A stretch of DNA of 32,469 bases from Apostichopus californicus. Its lineage: Eukaryota; Echinodermata; Holothuroidea; Aspidochirotida; Stichopodidae. Position numbers and translations under genes: made by a program. The notes beneath the pieces are model-generated. The model was given only the letters and a program-made list of their open reading frames with translations. It was not told the DNA's origin and did not search any database. Shown here piece by piece: positions 25,301-31,556 of the stretch (the first letter of the stretch is position 1; every line of letters starts with the position of its first letter). Where the stretch lies: the NCBI GenBank assembly GCA_020650975.1, contig JAIPMN010041446.1, forward strand, positions 1-32,469. Reading direction: 5' to 3'.

Positions 25301-28300
25301 AAGAAATATTTCCCAAAAGCCTAAGTGGCAGCAGAATGAAAACAGCGACATTTTTGAGCGGTGATGCAACATTTCCCAAACACCAGTCATATGCAGCTTG
25401 AAGAGTAAGGGTTGATTTCCCGTAACCAGGATCTCCTTCCAATAATATTCGATCAGATGGAATTATATCACTGTCAAAAATGTCTCGGAATGATTTCAGA
25501 CTCAATAAACCTGGTTTTTTAAGTTCTAAACCAGATTCAACATATATATCATCAACGCAACATATCTTCTCTCGTATGTATGGAATTGGCTGAATTCTAT
25601 TGTACCACAGGGCGTATGTGTGTTTTAAATAGTTCGTGAAGATTTTTAGTTTACCTGTAGTAGGAAACAAATAACGTATTACAAGTTAGCAGATCTTCAT
25701 ACAAGCTAAGATAACAATTTACTACAATACATTGAGCCGTGCGGGAGAGTTATCTACATCCCGCCGCACACTGTACGACTATTTCAAATCTACGCAACTG
25801 TCAATACTTAAAAAATCATGGATAGTCGGGCACAAGCTAAGATAACAATTTACTACAATACAATGAGCCGTGCGGGAAAGTTATCTACATCCCGCCGCAC
25901 ACTGTACGACTATTTCAACTCTACGCAACTGTCAATACTTAAAAAATCATGGATAGTCGGGCACTGTGCGTGGACTTAAGATTGGTACTGGTCATGACTT
26001 TACCGGTTGTAAGTCGGCTCCAGTCGGGATCCTAAACAGAATAATCAGCACCAGTTTTAATATTTTTGGTATCAGTTGTCAAATATCATTGTCATGTAAT
26101 ATTTTTTTTAATGAAATTACTACAGTTATACCCAGAAGTAGAAAACAAATTTAAGGCGCAACGAACGGAAAAAAAACTGATAACAGTATCGTCCTCACTA
26201 ACTTTAAAACACGCCTCGTTCAAAGAAGTTAACATATAATTATGAATTATAAATCCATTTGTAATTGGGATAAGTTCGAAGTATGCATTTAACTGGAATA
26301 TGTTGTTTAACTCTTCTCTGCGATTAATGATTCAAAAAGAACACACTTTCAGTCTCGTTTCATTCATTCATACATAACGTCACACAAAGTCACTGTGCAA
26401 TTTTTGTAAGAATAAAATGAGGCAATGGAACATTGAAGTGTGAATGTGTAGCAATACATAAGAAGTTTAGTAACATATCGGCTTTGACCTAATCATCGAG
26501 AATATCAAAGTTATATTACTAAGATATTATGTACTCAATCACCTTGTTTTATTATTACACGCAACTTTTTCATCTTCAATTGTTAAAAGAACAATACACC
26601 TCTAGCAATATTTTTTTCAAACTTCACTTTCTGTTGAAAGTTGAGTGTTATACGTTACAGGTTAAAATATCCGATTTACCTCAAAAACTTCTGAATAGCC
26701 TCCCGTGCATGGTGATTTGTAAATGATCTCACAAATTCTTAGTAAATAACCGATTCACCAATAAGATTGTATCAAATCCTAAGTAAATGGCAGTAAATCG
26801 ATAGGAGACATGCGCATTATATTCTGCCAGTGCTACATTAACATGCACATATAATGATATGCCTAAGGTTACAGTACCTTCTTCCTGAGTCTCAGACTGA
26901 CCATCACTGGGACATAGTCTCCCTGTATGTTCCTCATACAACTTTTTTACACGTTCTATGGTCCCATGATTACAAATTTTCATCAGCGCACTCAGAAGTT
27001 TCAGGATACATGTTGGCTTTATATGTCCACTCTCTTCCATATAACGAATCACGAGAAGGCCCGCATTGTCTACAGTGCCCAGCTCCTCTATGATAACAGG
27101 CGGATAATCAAAGATTGCAGCAAGTTTAAGAACAGTTGCAACAGTCAGAACGTCAGCAAGTGCAACTTTAAAACTACCAAAACCTGTTGAAACTTAAGAA
27201 AGAAGATAAAAGACACAAAATTAGCACATGGAGCACTCGTTCAGATGTGAAGGAATGTTTTAACAGCGGATGCGTTAATGATATTAACATGAATACTTTA
27301 AACGTATCGATCAAAATCGAAAGACCTGGTAATCCCTTTCACTTTCCAAAATTTGATTTACATATGGCATTACTTTGTTAATACATTCTTCGAATTAAAT
27401 TAAAATCAAAACAGCAAACTACGATATAACTCAAGTTTTTGTTCCCTGCCAAGAGCACTAATTTGCGAGTAATAAAGGACTTTTTTCAGATAATGAGTAG
27501 AGTCTTTCGACAAATTCATCATTTAAAATTAGTCGCATGCAGTACCCCAAATCCACTAGTTTGAATTCAACAAATCAGTGCACCTAGTTGGGACAATTTT
27601 TGTATACTGTAGTGTTTCGTTCCGCTTCAGAGTTCTCATACTGTCAGTACGAGCAGTATCTTGTTTCTATCAGATCAATGTTAGGAACTGTTTCTACGGA
27701 CAATACCAGTGCTTTGAGAGCATGATATTGGAGTACAGTTAAGAGAGATATGAGCATTAGGAAATTGTCCCAACTGGCTGAGTAGCTGAATAAAGAAAGT
27801 ATAATGTTGTAGTACATATTGGTGAACTGGTTTGCTAACGACGCCGGCAATGTGAAAGGCTAGTTATGTATGTCGTTATGGCATCGTGAAAATCATAGAA
27901 AAGGACGCACAGAGCTGCTTTAGGCTAAATATCAAACCAAGAGATACTAGTCTCTACCAATAGCATTGGGCATTTAACATAATTCCGTCATCTCACTCTA
28001 TAGAGTGTGGAACTGTCAATGTAACTCTATAGTTCATTTTTTAGTTAAAGAACGTCATCATCACCCTGTGGCAATACTTCCATGTCTTGCATGCTCTCAT
28101 ATGGTGGTGAACCTGTCCTTTTACTGTCATTACATGAAGACGTTATACGTCACTTAGCTCACCCACTCGATAGGATATTATAATGTGGAATTCTACGGAC
28201 AGCCATTGTAATTTACTCGTTTAACTTTATAACAACATTCCCCGTTACAATTCATTAGGATCGTCTCCATAACGCATTCACATTAAACATTAAACTTGAA

Positions 28301-31300
28301 TGACAAAAAAAAATGCATTGTGGTTTCGATGATGTAACGTGAGGCATGTAACATGAATCCATGAGTCATTTAACATGACATAATGTATAGTGAGGGTGTA
28401 CAGCATACTTGGTCATATTAATACAGTGGAAACAGTTTGATGTATATAAATTCACAATGACACTGTCCTTTAAATGACCATTGACCTCAACAACAGGTGT
28501 CTCGCACTAAGTTTGATACATCGACATACTAAATATGACAGCTGTCTTTATTGCAATTGGTGAACTCACGACCATTGACCTCCGCCAACAACTTCAGGCT
28601 CCATGTACTCAATATGGTAAATTTACCTACCAAATATGTGATCTGTTCAAGCTTCTCTTGTAATATTAGGTTTCGGTAGGTGTTAGTGTAGAGAGACAGT
28701 TAAGAAGGGAGTGAAGTAAATGCGTTTAATTTGTTGACCCCAAATGACCTTTGAACTCCACAAAAACCAAAAACCAATAGGCTTCTTTTACTCAAAGTAG
28801 TACTTCTACACACTAAATATGAGGTCTGCCCAAGACTCAAATATTGAGATATCGTTGACAAGGGTTTCACAATTCGACATCTGATGACCCCAAATGGCCT
28901 TTGAATTCTACCCCAAAATTAAGCTAATTTAACTTAATGTTGTACTTTTACACATCAAATGTGTGGTGTGCCGAAACTTCCCTACGTGAGATATCATGTT
29001 TAAAAGGTTAATACAATTTGACTTATGGTGACCCTAAATGACTTTTGATCTCCACCAAAACTATTGGCTTCTTGTATTCAATGTGTTTTTCTATATTCAT
29101 TTTAAAAAATGAGATCTACCTAAGCTTTACCTTGACATATTGTTTCCAAGTTTTGTTTTTACAATTTGACCCCTGGTAATCCTTACGAGCTTTTTGTACG
29201 TAATGTGGTACTGCAATAAACCAAATTTCTAGTTGGTAGAACCTTCTCCTCTTCAGATATCGTGTTAACAAGCTGGTCGTCACAAACGCGCACACCCACA
29301 CACACGCGCCCAGCCACCCCATCATGAATACAACGGTTACGATTATCATTGAAACACAAAAAAATGGCTTAAGATGTATGAATACAGAAAAAAAGTTCCC
29401 TATTAAGAGACACAGAGTATTTACTTTAATTAACTCTGTATAGAAAAGCAGAGTTTGTCACTAAATTCGTGTCAATTCTCTATTGTCTAAAAATAGTGTA
29501 GGTCTATGTTCCTGGAGCACACAGGGTTAATTTTAGCTAGCACATGTATCCCATATGCAGATATTAAATTCAAACAACACGAATAAATACTTTGATTGGA
29601 ACAGATGATTAGGCTCATATTACCTTTCGATACGAATAAGTAGAGGGATAAACAAAGAATGATATGCATGTTTCTGCTAAAGACAAACTTGTAGGAGGAA
29701 TACCATTAAACTTTACATCAAATTTTCCTACTTTCCTTTGTTGACATTGGAGGACATTGGCTGCTATCAGAAAATGCAGTTTTGAAAATTTTCATTCTGA
29801 CTCGTACACTCCTCCTATAATATATAAACAAGTGCAGTCTAGAGTAGTTTGAAATGTGCTTACTTTCAATGAAAACGCGCAACACAAATGAATAAACAAG
29901 ATCACTATCAACGGTTAACATCTAACAATTATTACAGAGAGCAAACACGTAACGTTATTTTATCCATACCCTTTGAATATCGCTGCAGTCAAAGTGTTTA
30001 CCCTTTTATTTCATGTCCCTCGGTTGAACTTCATTTTATGTATTTACAAAAGCCGCATTTCTCTTCAAATCCCAGTCAAGGATTTGTTTTTCAGAGAATA
30101 GAGTAACTACATATATATGGACCTATTATTTTCTAGTTAGCTTCCTGTTACATACAAGATAATTTCTTACATTAGCTTAATTATGATTCTCCGAGACATC
30201 ACACATTTTCTCCTTTATTTTGCTGTTCTTGTTTTCAACCTCAAACCCTTCATTTTAGATAGTCAAGTTAGTCAAAGCTTATCGGTATCTATAGAAATGA
30301 GATTTACTGTTATCAAAGCTACGAGTTAGCAACACTTGTTCACGATATGGCCGATCTTCAGTACTTTGGTGATTTTTCTCTCTTGTGTGAGTAACTTTAA
30401 TCATGACATTAATATTTTGAACGGTTAATTACCTTTGAGTGGAAGACTCTGGCCTGTCGTTGCTTGGAAAGACTTTTGTATTCTCTCAGCGAGACCAGCC
30501 AGATTCAATTGGTGTAACTTGTTTACAAGATTTGTAATACTAGTAGGAGTAATTACTTCTTGACTCTCCAAAAGATCCACCATGTCATGGCCAGGTGTCT
30601 CGGATCTCGTGATACGTTCAATCTTTCCAGATTTTAATTCCAGCAAATTTGATATTTTAATAATCAAGCGAAGATCCAGATGATCAGCTAGATCGTTTTT
30701 GAAACGGCCAAAACCTGCGACACAGAAACAAATGAAGGCGATGCAAAGAGATTCTTTAAAACATATTTTTGCTGTTTAAATTTTAGCTTGCATGATCAAC
30801 AAGACATACAGTCATAGTTACGTGATTGAAACGATATGTACAATAATGAAAAACGCCCACACCTTCCTCCCCAATATAAGATTTAACACGAAAGAAACTA
30901 AAACATCAAGCTAAAGCAAACATAAGTATGAGAAGATATTTTCACGCAATTGCAAGTTAACGACACAAAGATTGTTTGCACGTCAAAAGGATACTAAGCG
31001 TAACTTTTCCACAGGTTATCGATAGGTGAACGTTATAGTTTGCTTTTCACTATTTTTCCACATGTGCTGAACTACCATGCAGTCAACATGGTAATTGGGT
31101 TTGTTGACTGTCTTAATGTATACATTCTAGTACTACGACATAACTCAAACACGACATTTGCATTCAGTCTGTGATAATAGGCTGGTTTATGTATCTGCAA
31201 AATTGTTAGGTTATCATCAGGGCGAGGCGGAAATTATTAATTAATACTCAAAGACATTTTGACTCAAATTGACGTACATACAGGTGTCTCAAATCAATCG

Positions 31301-31549
31301 TTTCCATCAATCCCTCCAGATTTGAATGCAAGCAAATTTGATAATTGTTGATTCACAAGAAGAGCATTGTAAATCACTACATTTACACTACGTTCCGAAA
31401 GAAATCAAGAAAGAAAGATGCAAAGACAGAGAAAACAATAAATAATAAAAGGCCATTGTTTTTTTTAATTTGACTGATAGTCATTTACCTGCTGCAGGGT
31501 TCGTCCCTGTGTCTCTCCCGGTGCTCTGAGAGGGTTCCGCCTCTGCCAT
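1155..31549 (-). CDS. NLR-like receptor gene: two DED-like domains, NACHT ATPase, iterated LRR-like modules (3' end outside window)
   Basis: I join 29 exons on the minus strand (listed below) into one open frame of 1758 complete codons plus 2 nt. Every internal intron is GT-AG and every phase matches its neighbour. Order: start exon (residues 1-20), DED-like 1 (21-114), DED-like 2 (115-216), NACHT exon (217-712), then exons A,B,C,D repeated to the window edge. No signal peptide or membrane segment is visible, so a cytosolic protein is likely. Known of the family: animal NLRs couple death-fold adaptors to a NACHT STAND ATPase and a C-terminal LRR sensor. Inferred: this is an innate immune receptor. 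The last exon ends in phase 2 at a good donor, so the gene continues to the left. Exon coordinates are hand-derived and untested by transcript data. No in-frame stop or frameshift was found, so I do not call it a pseudogene. Confidence 0.88.
1364..2758. other. Intron between module 6 D and A exons, with G-rich stretch
   Basis: From about 1690 to 1975 the plus strand has many AGGGGTG-type words at irregular spacing, and a lesser patch near 2100-2120. The rest is AT-rich. No exon or RNA gene was recognised; the 60-codon plus frame at 1692 is a product of the G-rich repeat. Confidence 0.55.
2759..2878 (-). CDS. Exon 28: module 6 D exon, phase 0 to 0
   Basis: The 120-nt exon has acceptor TTCAATAG|CCTG and donor CATGAC|GTAAGT. 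It reads PDDIQTITEMCSEMWIINRD and ends SVIELLVKVSNHD. Length, MCS near the middle and the S-V-I-x-L-L end match the other D exons. The polypyrimidine tract of its acceptor is a TTTA microsatellite. Confidence 0.84.
2885..2917. repeat. (AAAT)n microsatellite
   Basis: About eight AAAT units lie on the plus strand. On the coding strand this is (ATTT)n, directly upstream of the acceptor of the module 6 D exon, where it provides the pyrimidine-rich tract. Confidence 0.9.
3189..3235 (-). CDS. Possible 47-nt microexon in module 5 C position, phase 1 to 0
   Basis: It is bounded by acceptor GGTAACAG|TATTT (preceded by a T-rich tract) and a consensus donor TTCAAC|GTAAGT. Read with a phase 1 carry-in it is fully open (FFLLRWKCAYIDLFN) and ends in phase 0, exactly what is needed between 3730-3789 and the D exon at 2878. 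It has no clear homologue among the other C tails, so it could be chance, or an intron-split and diverged C tail. Confidence 0.35.
3734..3789 (-). CDS. Exon 27: module 5 C exon, shortened, 3' edge uncertain
   Basis: Acceptor TTTACAG|TCATA, then VISYGEAQLLDLESGKWR. The GKW motif identifies a C exon, but the usual ten residues after W are missing. To stay in phase with the next D exon it must end at 3734 with a weak donor (AAG|GTTGGT). An alternative is the stronger donor at 3729-3728 (exon 3730-3789, phase 1 to 1) followed by a 47-nt microexon at 3189-3235. Both options keep the frame. This is the least certain coding exon. Confidence 0.6.
4318..6071. mobile_element. Older related element interrupted by the 583-bp insertion
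   Basis: CAGTGGCGTAGC at 4318 and GCTACGCCACTG ending at 6071 are inverted repeats of the same style as the nested element. The last 180 bases (about 5888-6071) resemble the last 170 bases of the nested element (shared GGCGCTCCGC.TAGATAGT and GTCATTTCC words), so the two are relatives. Flanks AATCCCCC and CTCCCCCC match at only five of eight positions, so the target duplication is not clean. A 105-codon minus frame at 4418-4735 (MLGIMDILKKSDKGK…) lies inside; I do not recognise it as a transposase. Confidence 0.55.
5057..5639. mobile_element. Non-autonomous hAT-like element, 583 bp, with perfect TIRs and 8-bp TSD
   Basis: The left end CAGTGGCGGAGC (5057-5068) and right end GCTCCGCCACTG (5628-5639) are perfect 12-bp inverted repeats. 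CCGGCCAA occurs immediately outside both ends (5049-5056 and 5640-5647), an 8-bp target duplication, the size made by hAT transposases. There is no transposase frame, so it is MITE-like. Runs of C lie near both ends. It sits in the intron between the B and C exons of module 5. Confidence 0.88.
6196..6272 (-). CDS. Exon 26: module 5 B exon, phase 2 to 1
   Basis: The 77-nt exon has acceptor TTTACAG|GCTTC and donor AAAG|GTACGG. After the split codon it reads LLYCKLPSSINPDIIPEE and a basic tail ending NIKG. It fits the B pattern (x-x-x-C-x-L-P, about 25 codons) and both phases. The downstream intron carries the transposon block at 4318-6071. Confidence 0.76.
6973..7181 (-). CDS. Exon 25: module 5 A exon (LRR-like), phase 0 to 2
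   Basis: The 209-nt exon has acceptor CTTCAG|ATTCC and donor TTGTG|GTAAGG. It reads IPISHLGLQWSFSGFDGK, then LESGLSLSSLSSVEKISI and FTEEEVIGLINYGIQSPR. The LESGLS block matches module 0/2 A exons and the FT.E.V.GL..Y block matches modules 1/3. The usual QQCPKL is QSPRFKAL here. Confidence 0.86.
7182..9993. other. Long intron between module 5 D and A exons, no gene seen
   Basis: A 2.8-kb AT-rich stretch. Plus frames at 7691-7915 and minus at 7486-7743 are short, overlap in opposite directions and have no recognisable motif. I see no transposon ends or tandem repeat. Confidence 0.55.
9994..10113 (-). CDS. Exon 24: module 5 D exon, phase 0 to 0
   Basis: The 120-nt exon has acceptor TTTTCAG|AATAAG and donor CACAAC|GTAAGT. 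It reads NKYENSLLYMCSSVVHLRRT and ends LLLEIASSHN. It is flanked by two long introns (2.6 kb upstream, 2.8 kb downstream), so open-frame scanning alone would miss it; motif, phase and splice sites support it. Confidence 0.84.
10114..12666. other. Long intron between module 4 C and module 5 D exons, no gene seen
   Basis: A 2.55-kb stretch. The only simple repeat is an AAT run at about 11905-11932. The 134-codon plus frame at 12336-12740 runs antisense over the module 4 C exon and has no family signature. Confidence 0.55.
12667..12755 (-). CDS. Exon 23: module 4 C exon, phase 1 to 0
   Basis: The 89-nt exon has acceptor ATTCCAG|TTTC and donor CTTGAA|GTAAGT. It reads VSWKPSKPDFYLDSSRGK then WVLNSKEGITLE. 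It shares WKP and GKW with the other C exons and is exactly the same length. Confidence 0.85.
12968..13044 (-). CDS. Exon 22: module 4 B exon, phase 2 to 1
   Basis: The 77-nt exon has acceptor TTACAG|ATTC and donor GAAG|GTGAAA. It reads FIDCVLPLSLPVGSLSPL. FIDC matches the B exons of modules 1 and 3, and LPLSL matches those of modules 0 and 2, tying both B families together. Confidence 0.83.
13452..13648 (-). CDS. Exon 21: module 4 A exon (LRR-like), phase 0 to 2
   Basis: The 197-nt exon has acceptor GATTCAG|ATTACC and donor GTGTC|GTAAGT. It reads ITSLMLKSFSSADENH, then LESRNRVPLLLTLKELQI and FTQDQVIGIFCYAKQCQQ. It is clearly related to the A exons at 16395 and 20933 (FTQEQVVGLL.YAQQCPK) but older and outside the 4.5-kb duplication. 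Confidence 0.86.
14755..14874 (-). CDS. Exon 20: module 4 D exon, phase 0 to 0
   Basis: The 120-nt exon is the duplicate of 19334-19453. It reads TKDQHSLTKMCSGTVTLHT and ends SVILLLQIAASQQ. Donor CAACAA|GTAAGA. It is the last exon of the left-hand duplication copy and joins to an older, unduplicated module. Confidence 0.83.
15610..15698 (-). CDS. Exon 19: module 3 C exon, phase 1 to 0
   Basis: The 89-nt exon is the duplicate of 20189-20277. It reads VLWKPREGEFDLNFTRGR then WTLVSEEYLTLE. Acceptor CGGCAG|TCTT, donor GAA|GTAAGT. Confidence 0.85.
15924..15997 (-). CDS. Exon 18: module 3 B exon, phase 2 to 1
   Basis: The 74-nt exon reads FIDCLVPLCFPNDSLW plus CESDTLKG. Acceptor ACACAG|ATTC, donor AAAG|GTGAGA. 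It is the duplicate of 20503-20576. Confidence 0.83.
16395..16597 (-). CDS. Exon 17: module 3 A exon (LRR-like), phase 0 to 2
   Basis: The 203-nt exon is the duplicate of 20933-21135. It contains ITLENGNHVPVLSTLEEIQI and FTQEQVVGLLCYAQQCPK. Six amino acids differ from its copy, five of them between ENG and EFTQ. Donor ATCTT|GTAATT. Confidence 0.88.
17001..17132 (-). CDS. Exon 16: module 3 D exon, phase 0 to 0
   Basis: The 132-nt exon is the duplicate of 21538-21669. It reads IVEPEEDVEMLRSVCSGG and ends ANIQFLEIASRHR. There are seven base differences; three replacements lie together (TDSKLSQ against TDIRLLQ). Donor AGG|GTAAAT. Confidence 0.88.
17733..17821 (-). CDS. Exon 15: module 2 C exon, phase 1 to 0
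   Basis: The 89-nt exon is the duplicate of 22248-22336, with one base difference (VYW instead of VFW at the start). Donor GGT|GTAAGT. The GKWRLSS motif is intact. Confidence 0.85.
18051..18130 (-). CDS. Exon 14: module 2 B exon, phase 2 to 1
   Basis: The 80-nt exon is the duplicate of 22558-22637, with five base differences, two of them replacements (Q to K and I to T). It reads FHGKFVLPLSLTVETLK. Donor ACCG|GTAAGA. Confidence 0.82.
18460..18665 (-). CDS. Exon 13: module 2 A exon (LRR-like), phase 0 to 2
   Basis: The 206-nt exon is the duplicate of 22937-23142. It starts IKVPCLQLDDSFKVAHQN and contains SIEKLVFTTQSEHEISQ. Donor TTAGC|GTGAGT. By hand count it has about eleven amino-acid changes against its copy, many more than the neighbouring C exon. 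Confidence 0.87.
19334..19453 (-). CDS. Exon 12: module 2 D exon, phase 0 to 0
   Basis: The 120-nt, 40-codon exon has acceptor TTACAG|ACTAAG and donor CATCAA|GTAAGA. It encodes TKDQHSLTKMCSGTVTLHS, ending SVILQLQIAASHQ. The LQIAAS end corresponds to LEIASR of the other D exons. It lies at the low end of the right-hand copy of the 4.5-kb duplication, so after splicing it joins to the first A exon of the left-hand copy. Confidence 0.83.
20189..20277 (-). CDS. Exon 11: module 1 C exon, phase 1 to 0
   Basis: The 89-nt exon has acceptor CGGCAG|TCTTATGG and donor CTTGAA|GTAATT. It encodes VLWKPGEQEFDLNFTRGR then WTLVSEEYLTLE. The GRW motif and overall length match the other C exons. Confidence 0.85.
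20503..20576 (-). CDS. Exon 10: module 1 B exon, phase 2 to 1
   Basis: The 74-nt exon has acceptor ACACAG|ATTTATC and donor AAAG|GTAAGA. It encodes FIDCLVHLCFPNDSLW and a short acidic tail CESDTLKG. It follows the phase 2 A exon and continues its last strand. The homologue at 15924-15997 reads LVPLCF at the same place. Confidence 0.83.
20933..21135 (-). CDS. Exon 9: module 1 A exon (LRR-like), phase 0 to 2
   Basis: The 203-nt exon has acceptor ATCAAG|ATTCC and donor ATCTT|GTAATT. It has blocks IPLSCLVLDTFREADQHS, ITLENGYHVPLLSTLEEMQI and FTQEQVVGLLRYAQQCPK. CPKLQKIL is the most LRR-like part. It pairs with 16395-16597 as its recent duplicate, with ten base differences by hand count, seven of them replacement changes. 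Confidence 0.88.
21538..21669 (-). CDS. Exon 8: module 1 D exon, phase 0 to 0
   Basis: The 132-nt, 44-codon exon has acceptor GAACAG|ATTG and donor AGG|GTAAAT. It encodes IVEPEEDVEMLRSVCSGG, then LSQRANIQFLEIASRHR. It matches the NACHT-exon tail (CSDG…QRSNIQLIEIASRKK), which identifies the D type. The open frame reads on past the donor into intron; that extension is not conserved with other D exons. Confidence 0.88.
22248..22336 (-). CDS. Exon 7: module 0 C exon, phase 1 to 0
   Basis: The 89-nt exon has acceptor TTCCAG|TATTC and donor GGT|GTAAGT. It encodes VFWQLLEYVFQLDVSSGK then WRLSSTESLTSG. The hallmark is an aromatic W near the start and a GKW/GRW motif followed by about ten residues. 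It differs from its duplicate at 17733-17821 by a single base (F to Y). Confidence 0.85.
22558..22637 (-). CDS. Exon 6: module 0 B exon, phase 2 to 1
   Basis: The 80-nt exon has acceptor CACAG|ATTCC and donor ATCG|GTAAGA. It encodes FHGQFVLPLSLTVETLK followed by a polar tail. It completes the C-terminal strand begun at CLQLKTL of the A exon (…LKTLE-FHG…LPLSL), which supports the A-B join. It is too short to detect by open frame alone; the call rests on phase, splice sites and its five homologues. Confidence 0.82.
22937..23142 (-). CDS. Exon 5: module 0 A exon (LRR-like), phase 0 to 2
   Basis: The 206-nt exon has acceptor TTTAG|ATC and donor TTAGA|GTGAGT. It starts IKVPCIQLDHSF and includes VTLESGLSVPVL, SIEKLVFTTQSEHEISQ and YGQRCLQLKTL. 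The spacing of L/I/V with C-x-x-L-x-x-L resembles the start of NLR leucine-rich repeats (CPxLxxLxL), but the unit is longer and irregular, so I call it LRR-like. It directly follows the D tail of the NACHT exon (phase 0). Confidence 0.87.
23143..24167. other. Intron between NACHT exon and first A exon
   Basis: The first 200 bases belong to the right copy of the 4.5-kb duplication. The rest is unique AT-rich DNA with a short (TA)n run at 23841-23858. No further exon was recognised. Confidence 0.6.
24168..25654 (-). CDS. Exon 4: NACHT nucleotide-binding exon with fused first D unit, phase 1 to 0
   Basis: The 1487-nt exon encodes protein residues 217-712. It begins with a linker reading NRIQPIPYIREK...DDIYVESGLEL, typical of invertebrate NLRs just before NACHT. 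Walker A is GDPGYGKST (residues 290-298; 25410-25436). Walker B is VVIVLDGYDEYP (366-377; 25173-25208), with the acidic D..DE cluster. The sensor-like strand is VVVSTRSS (401-408). The distal part carries FYHKLFAEWYAARYL (591-605), the FxHxxFxEWxAA motif of the NACHT-associated helical region. Known role: ATP/dNTP binding and oligomerisation. The last 45 codons (about 24168-24302) match the small D exons downstream (CSDG...RLLQRSNIQLIEIASRKK), so the first receptor module starts inside this exon. Acceptor CTACAG|GT, donor AAG|GTACAC. The long open frame continues about 40 codons past the donor, but homology ends there. Confidence 0.95.
25701..25962. repeat. 131-bp direct tandem repeat, two copies
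   Basis: Copies 25701-25831 and 25832-25962 abut and differ at only three positions by direct comparison. Each contains GTGCGGG, then about 14 bases, then CCCGCCGCAC, an imperfect inverted repeat able to form a hairpin. It lies 46 bases into the intron upstream of the NACHT acceptor. The flanking intron 25963-26877 has no gene that I can see. Confidence 0.93.
26878..27183 (-). CDS. Exon 3: death-fold (DED-like) domain 2, phase 1 to 1
   Basis: The 306-nt exon has acceptor CAACAG|GTTTTGG and donor GAAG|GTACTG and gives about 102 residues. It starts GFGSFKVALADVLTV, directly comparable with GFGRFKNDLADHLDL of exon 2. Matching blocks continue: YMEESGHIKPTCILKLL against LLESQEVITPTSITNLV, and KLYEEHTGRLCP against KSFQATTGQSLP. 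The two exons are therefore an ancient tandem duplication giving a tandem death-fold arrangement like that known in caspase-8 and FADD-type partners. After the fold comes a polar linker (SDGQSETQEE) leading into the NACHT exon. The binding partner is unknown. Confidence 0.82.
28465..29250. repeat. Degenerate tandem array, period about 145 bp
   Basis: The anchor TGACCCCAAATGACCTTTGA and its variants recur at about 28735, 28884, 29029 and 29167, with weaker units near 28475 and 28575. Between anchors are shared words such as ACTAAATATGA and GAGATATC. Units are strongly diverged. It sits in the long intron between the two death-fold exons; the rest of that intron (27184-28464 and 29251-30432) shows no gene. 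Confidence 0.8.
30433..30714 (-). CDS. Exon 2: death-fold (DED-like) domain 1, phase 1 to 1
   Basis: The 282-nt exon has acceptor GCAG|GTTTTGG and donor AAAG|GTAATT. It encodes about 94 residues starting GFGRFKNDLADHLD. The pattern is an all-helical death fold: a first helix around LADHLDLRLIIKISNLL, then MVDLLESQEVITPTSITNL, which resembles the helix 4-5 region of death effector domains (hydrophobic-LLE..xxI.....L..L), and a last helix LAERIQKSFQ. The canonical DED RxDL motif is not obvious (NLAGL occupies that region), so a Death or Pyrin-like fold is an alternative. Known role of the family: homotypic recruitment of adaptors or caspases. It is a paralogue of exon 3 and has the same symmetric phase, so it can be duplicated, skipped or shuffled without frame loss. 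Confidence 0.82.
31282..31435 (-). pseudogene. Decayed third copy of the death-fold exon inside intron 1
   Basis: On the minus strand 31282-31367 lines up with the middle of exon 2: shared words ATCAAATTTGCT, AAATCTGGA and GAGACACCTG in the same order and nearly the same spacing. Read in the exon 2 frame it gives LSNLLAFKSGGID, then an in-frame TGA just before FETP (exon 2: ISNLLELKSGKIE … SETP). A second weaker match (GATGCAAAGA words near 31418, also found upstream of exon 2 near 30740) suggests the intronic flank was copied too. The ends of the exon are not recognisable and no usable splice sites remain. Confidence 0.62.
31489..31549 (-). CDS. Exon 1: start exon, phase 0 to 1
   Basis: ATG at 31549 opens a 61-nt coding stretch (20 codons plus 1 nt) beginning MAEAEPSQSTGR and ending CAG|GTAAAT at the donor (GT at 31488-31487). 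The peptide is short, polar and acidic, with no hydrophobic signal segment. Seven bases upstream of the ATG is an acceptor-like CAACAG|G (exon edge would be 31556), so this may be the second exon behind a non-coding 5' exon. Its phase 1 donor matches the phase 1 acceptor of the death-fold exon at 30714. A more distal in-frame start cannot be excluded. Confidence 0.75.
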
Positions 31550-31556
31550 TATTGAC

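Noticed and set aside
25000-25401. 133-codon plus-strand frame
   Set aside because: It lies antisense inside the NACHT exon and is a shadow of its codon use; no motif.
1155-31549. Idea that the locus is a pseudogene or several separate genes
   Set aside because: All exon phases match in order with no stop, and no terminal exon or new start exon occurs between modules. One intact gene explains the data best.
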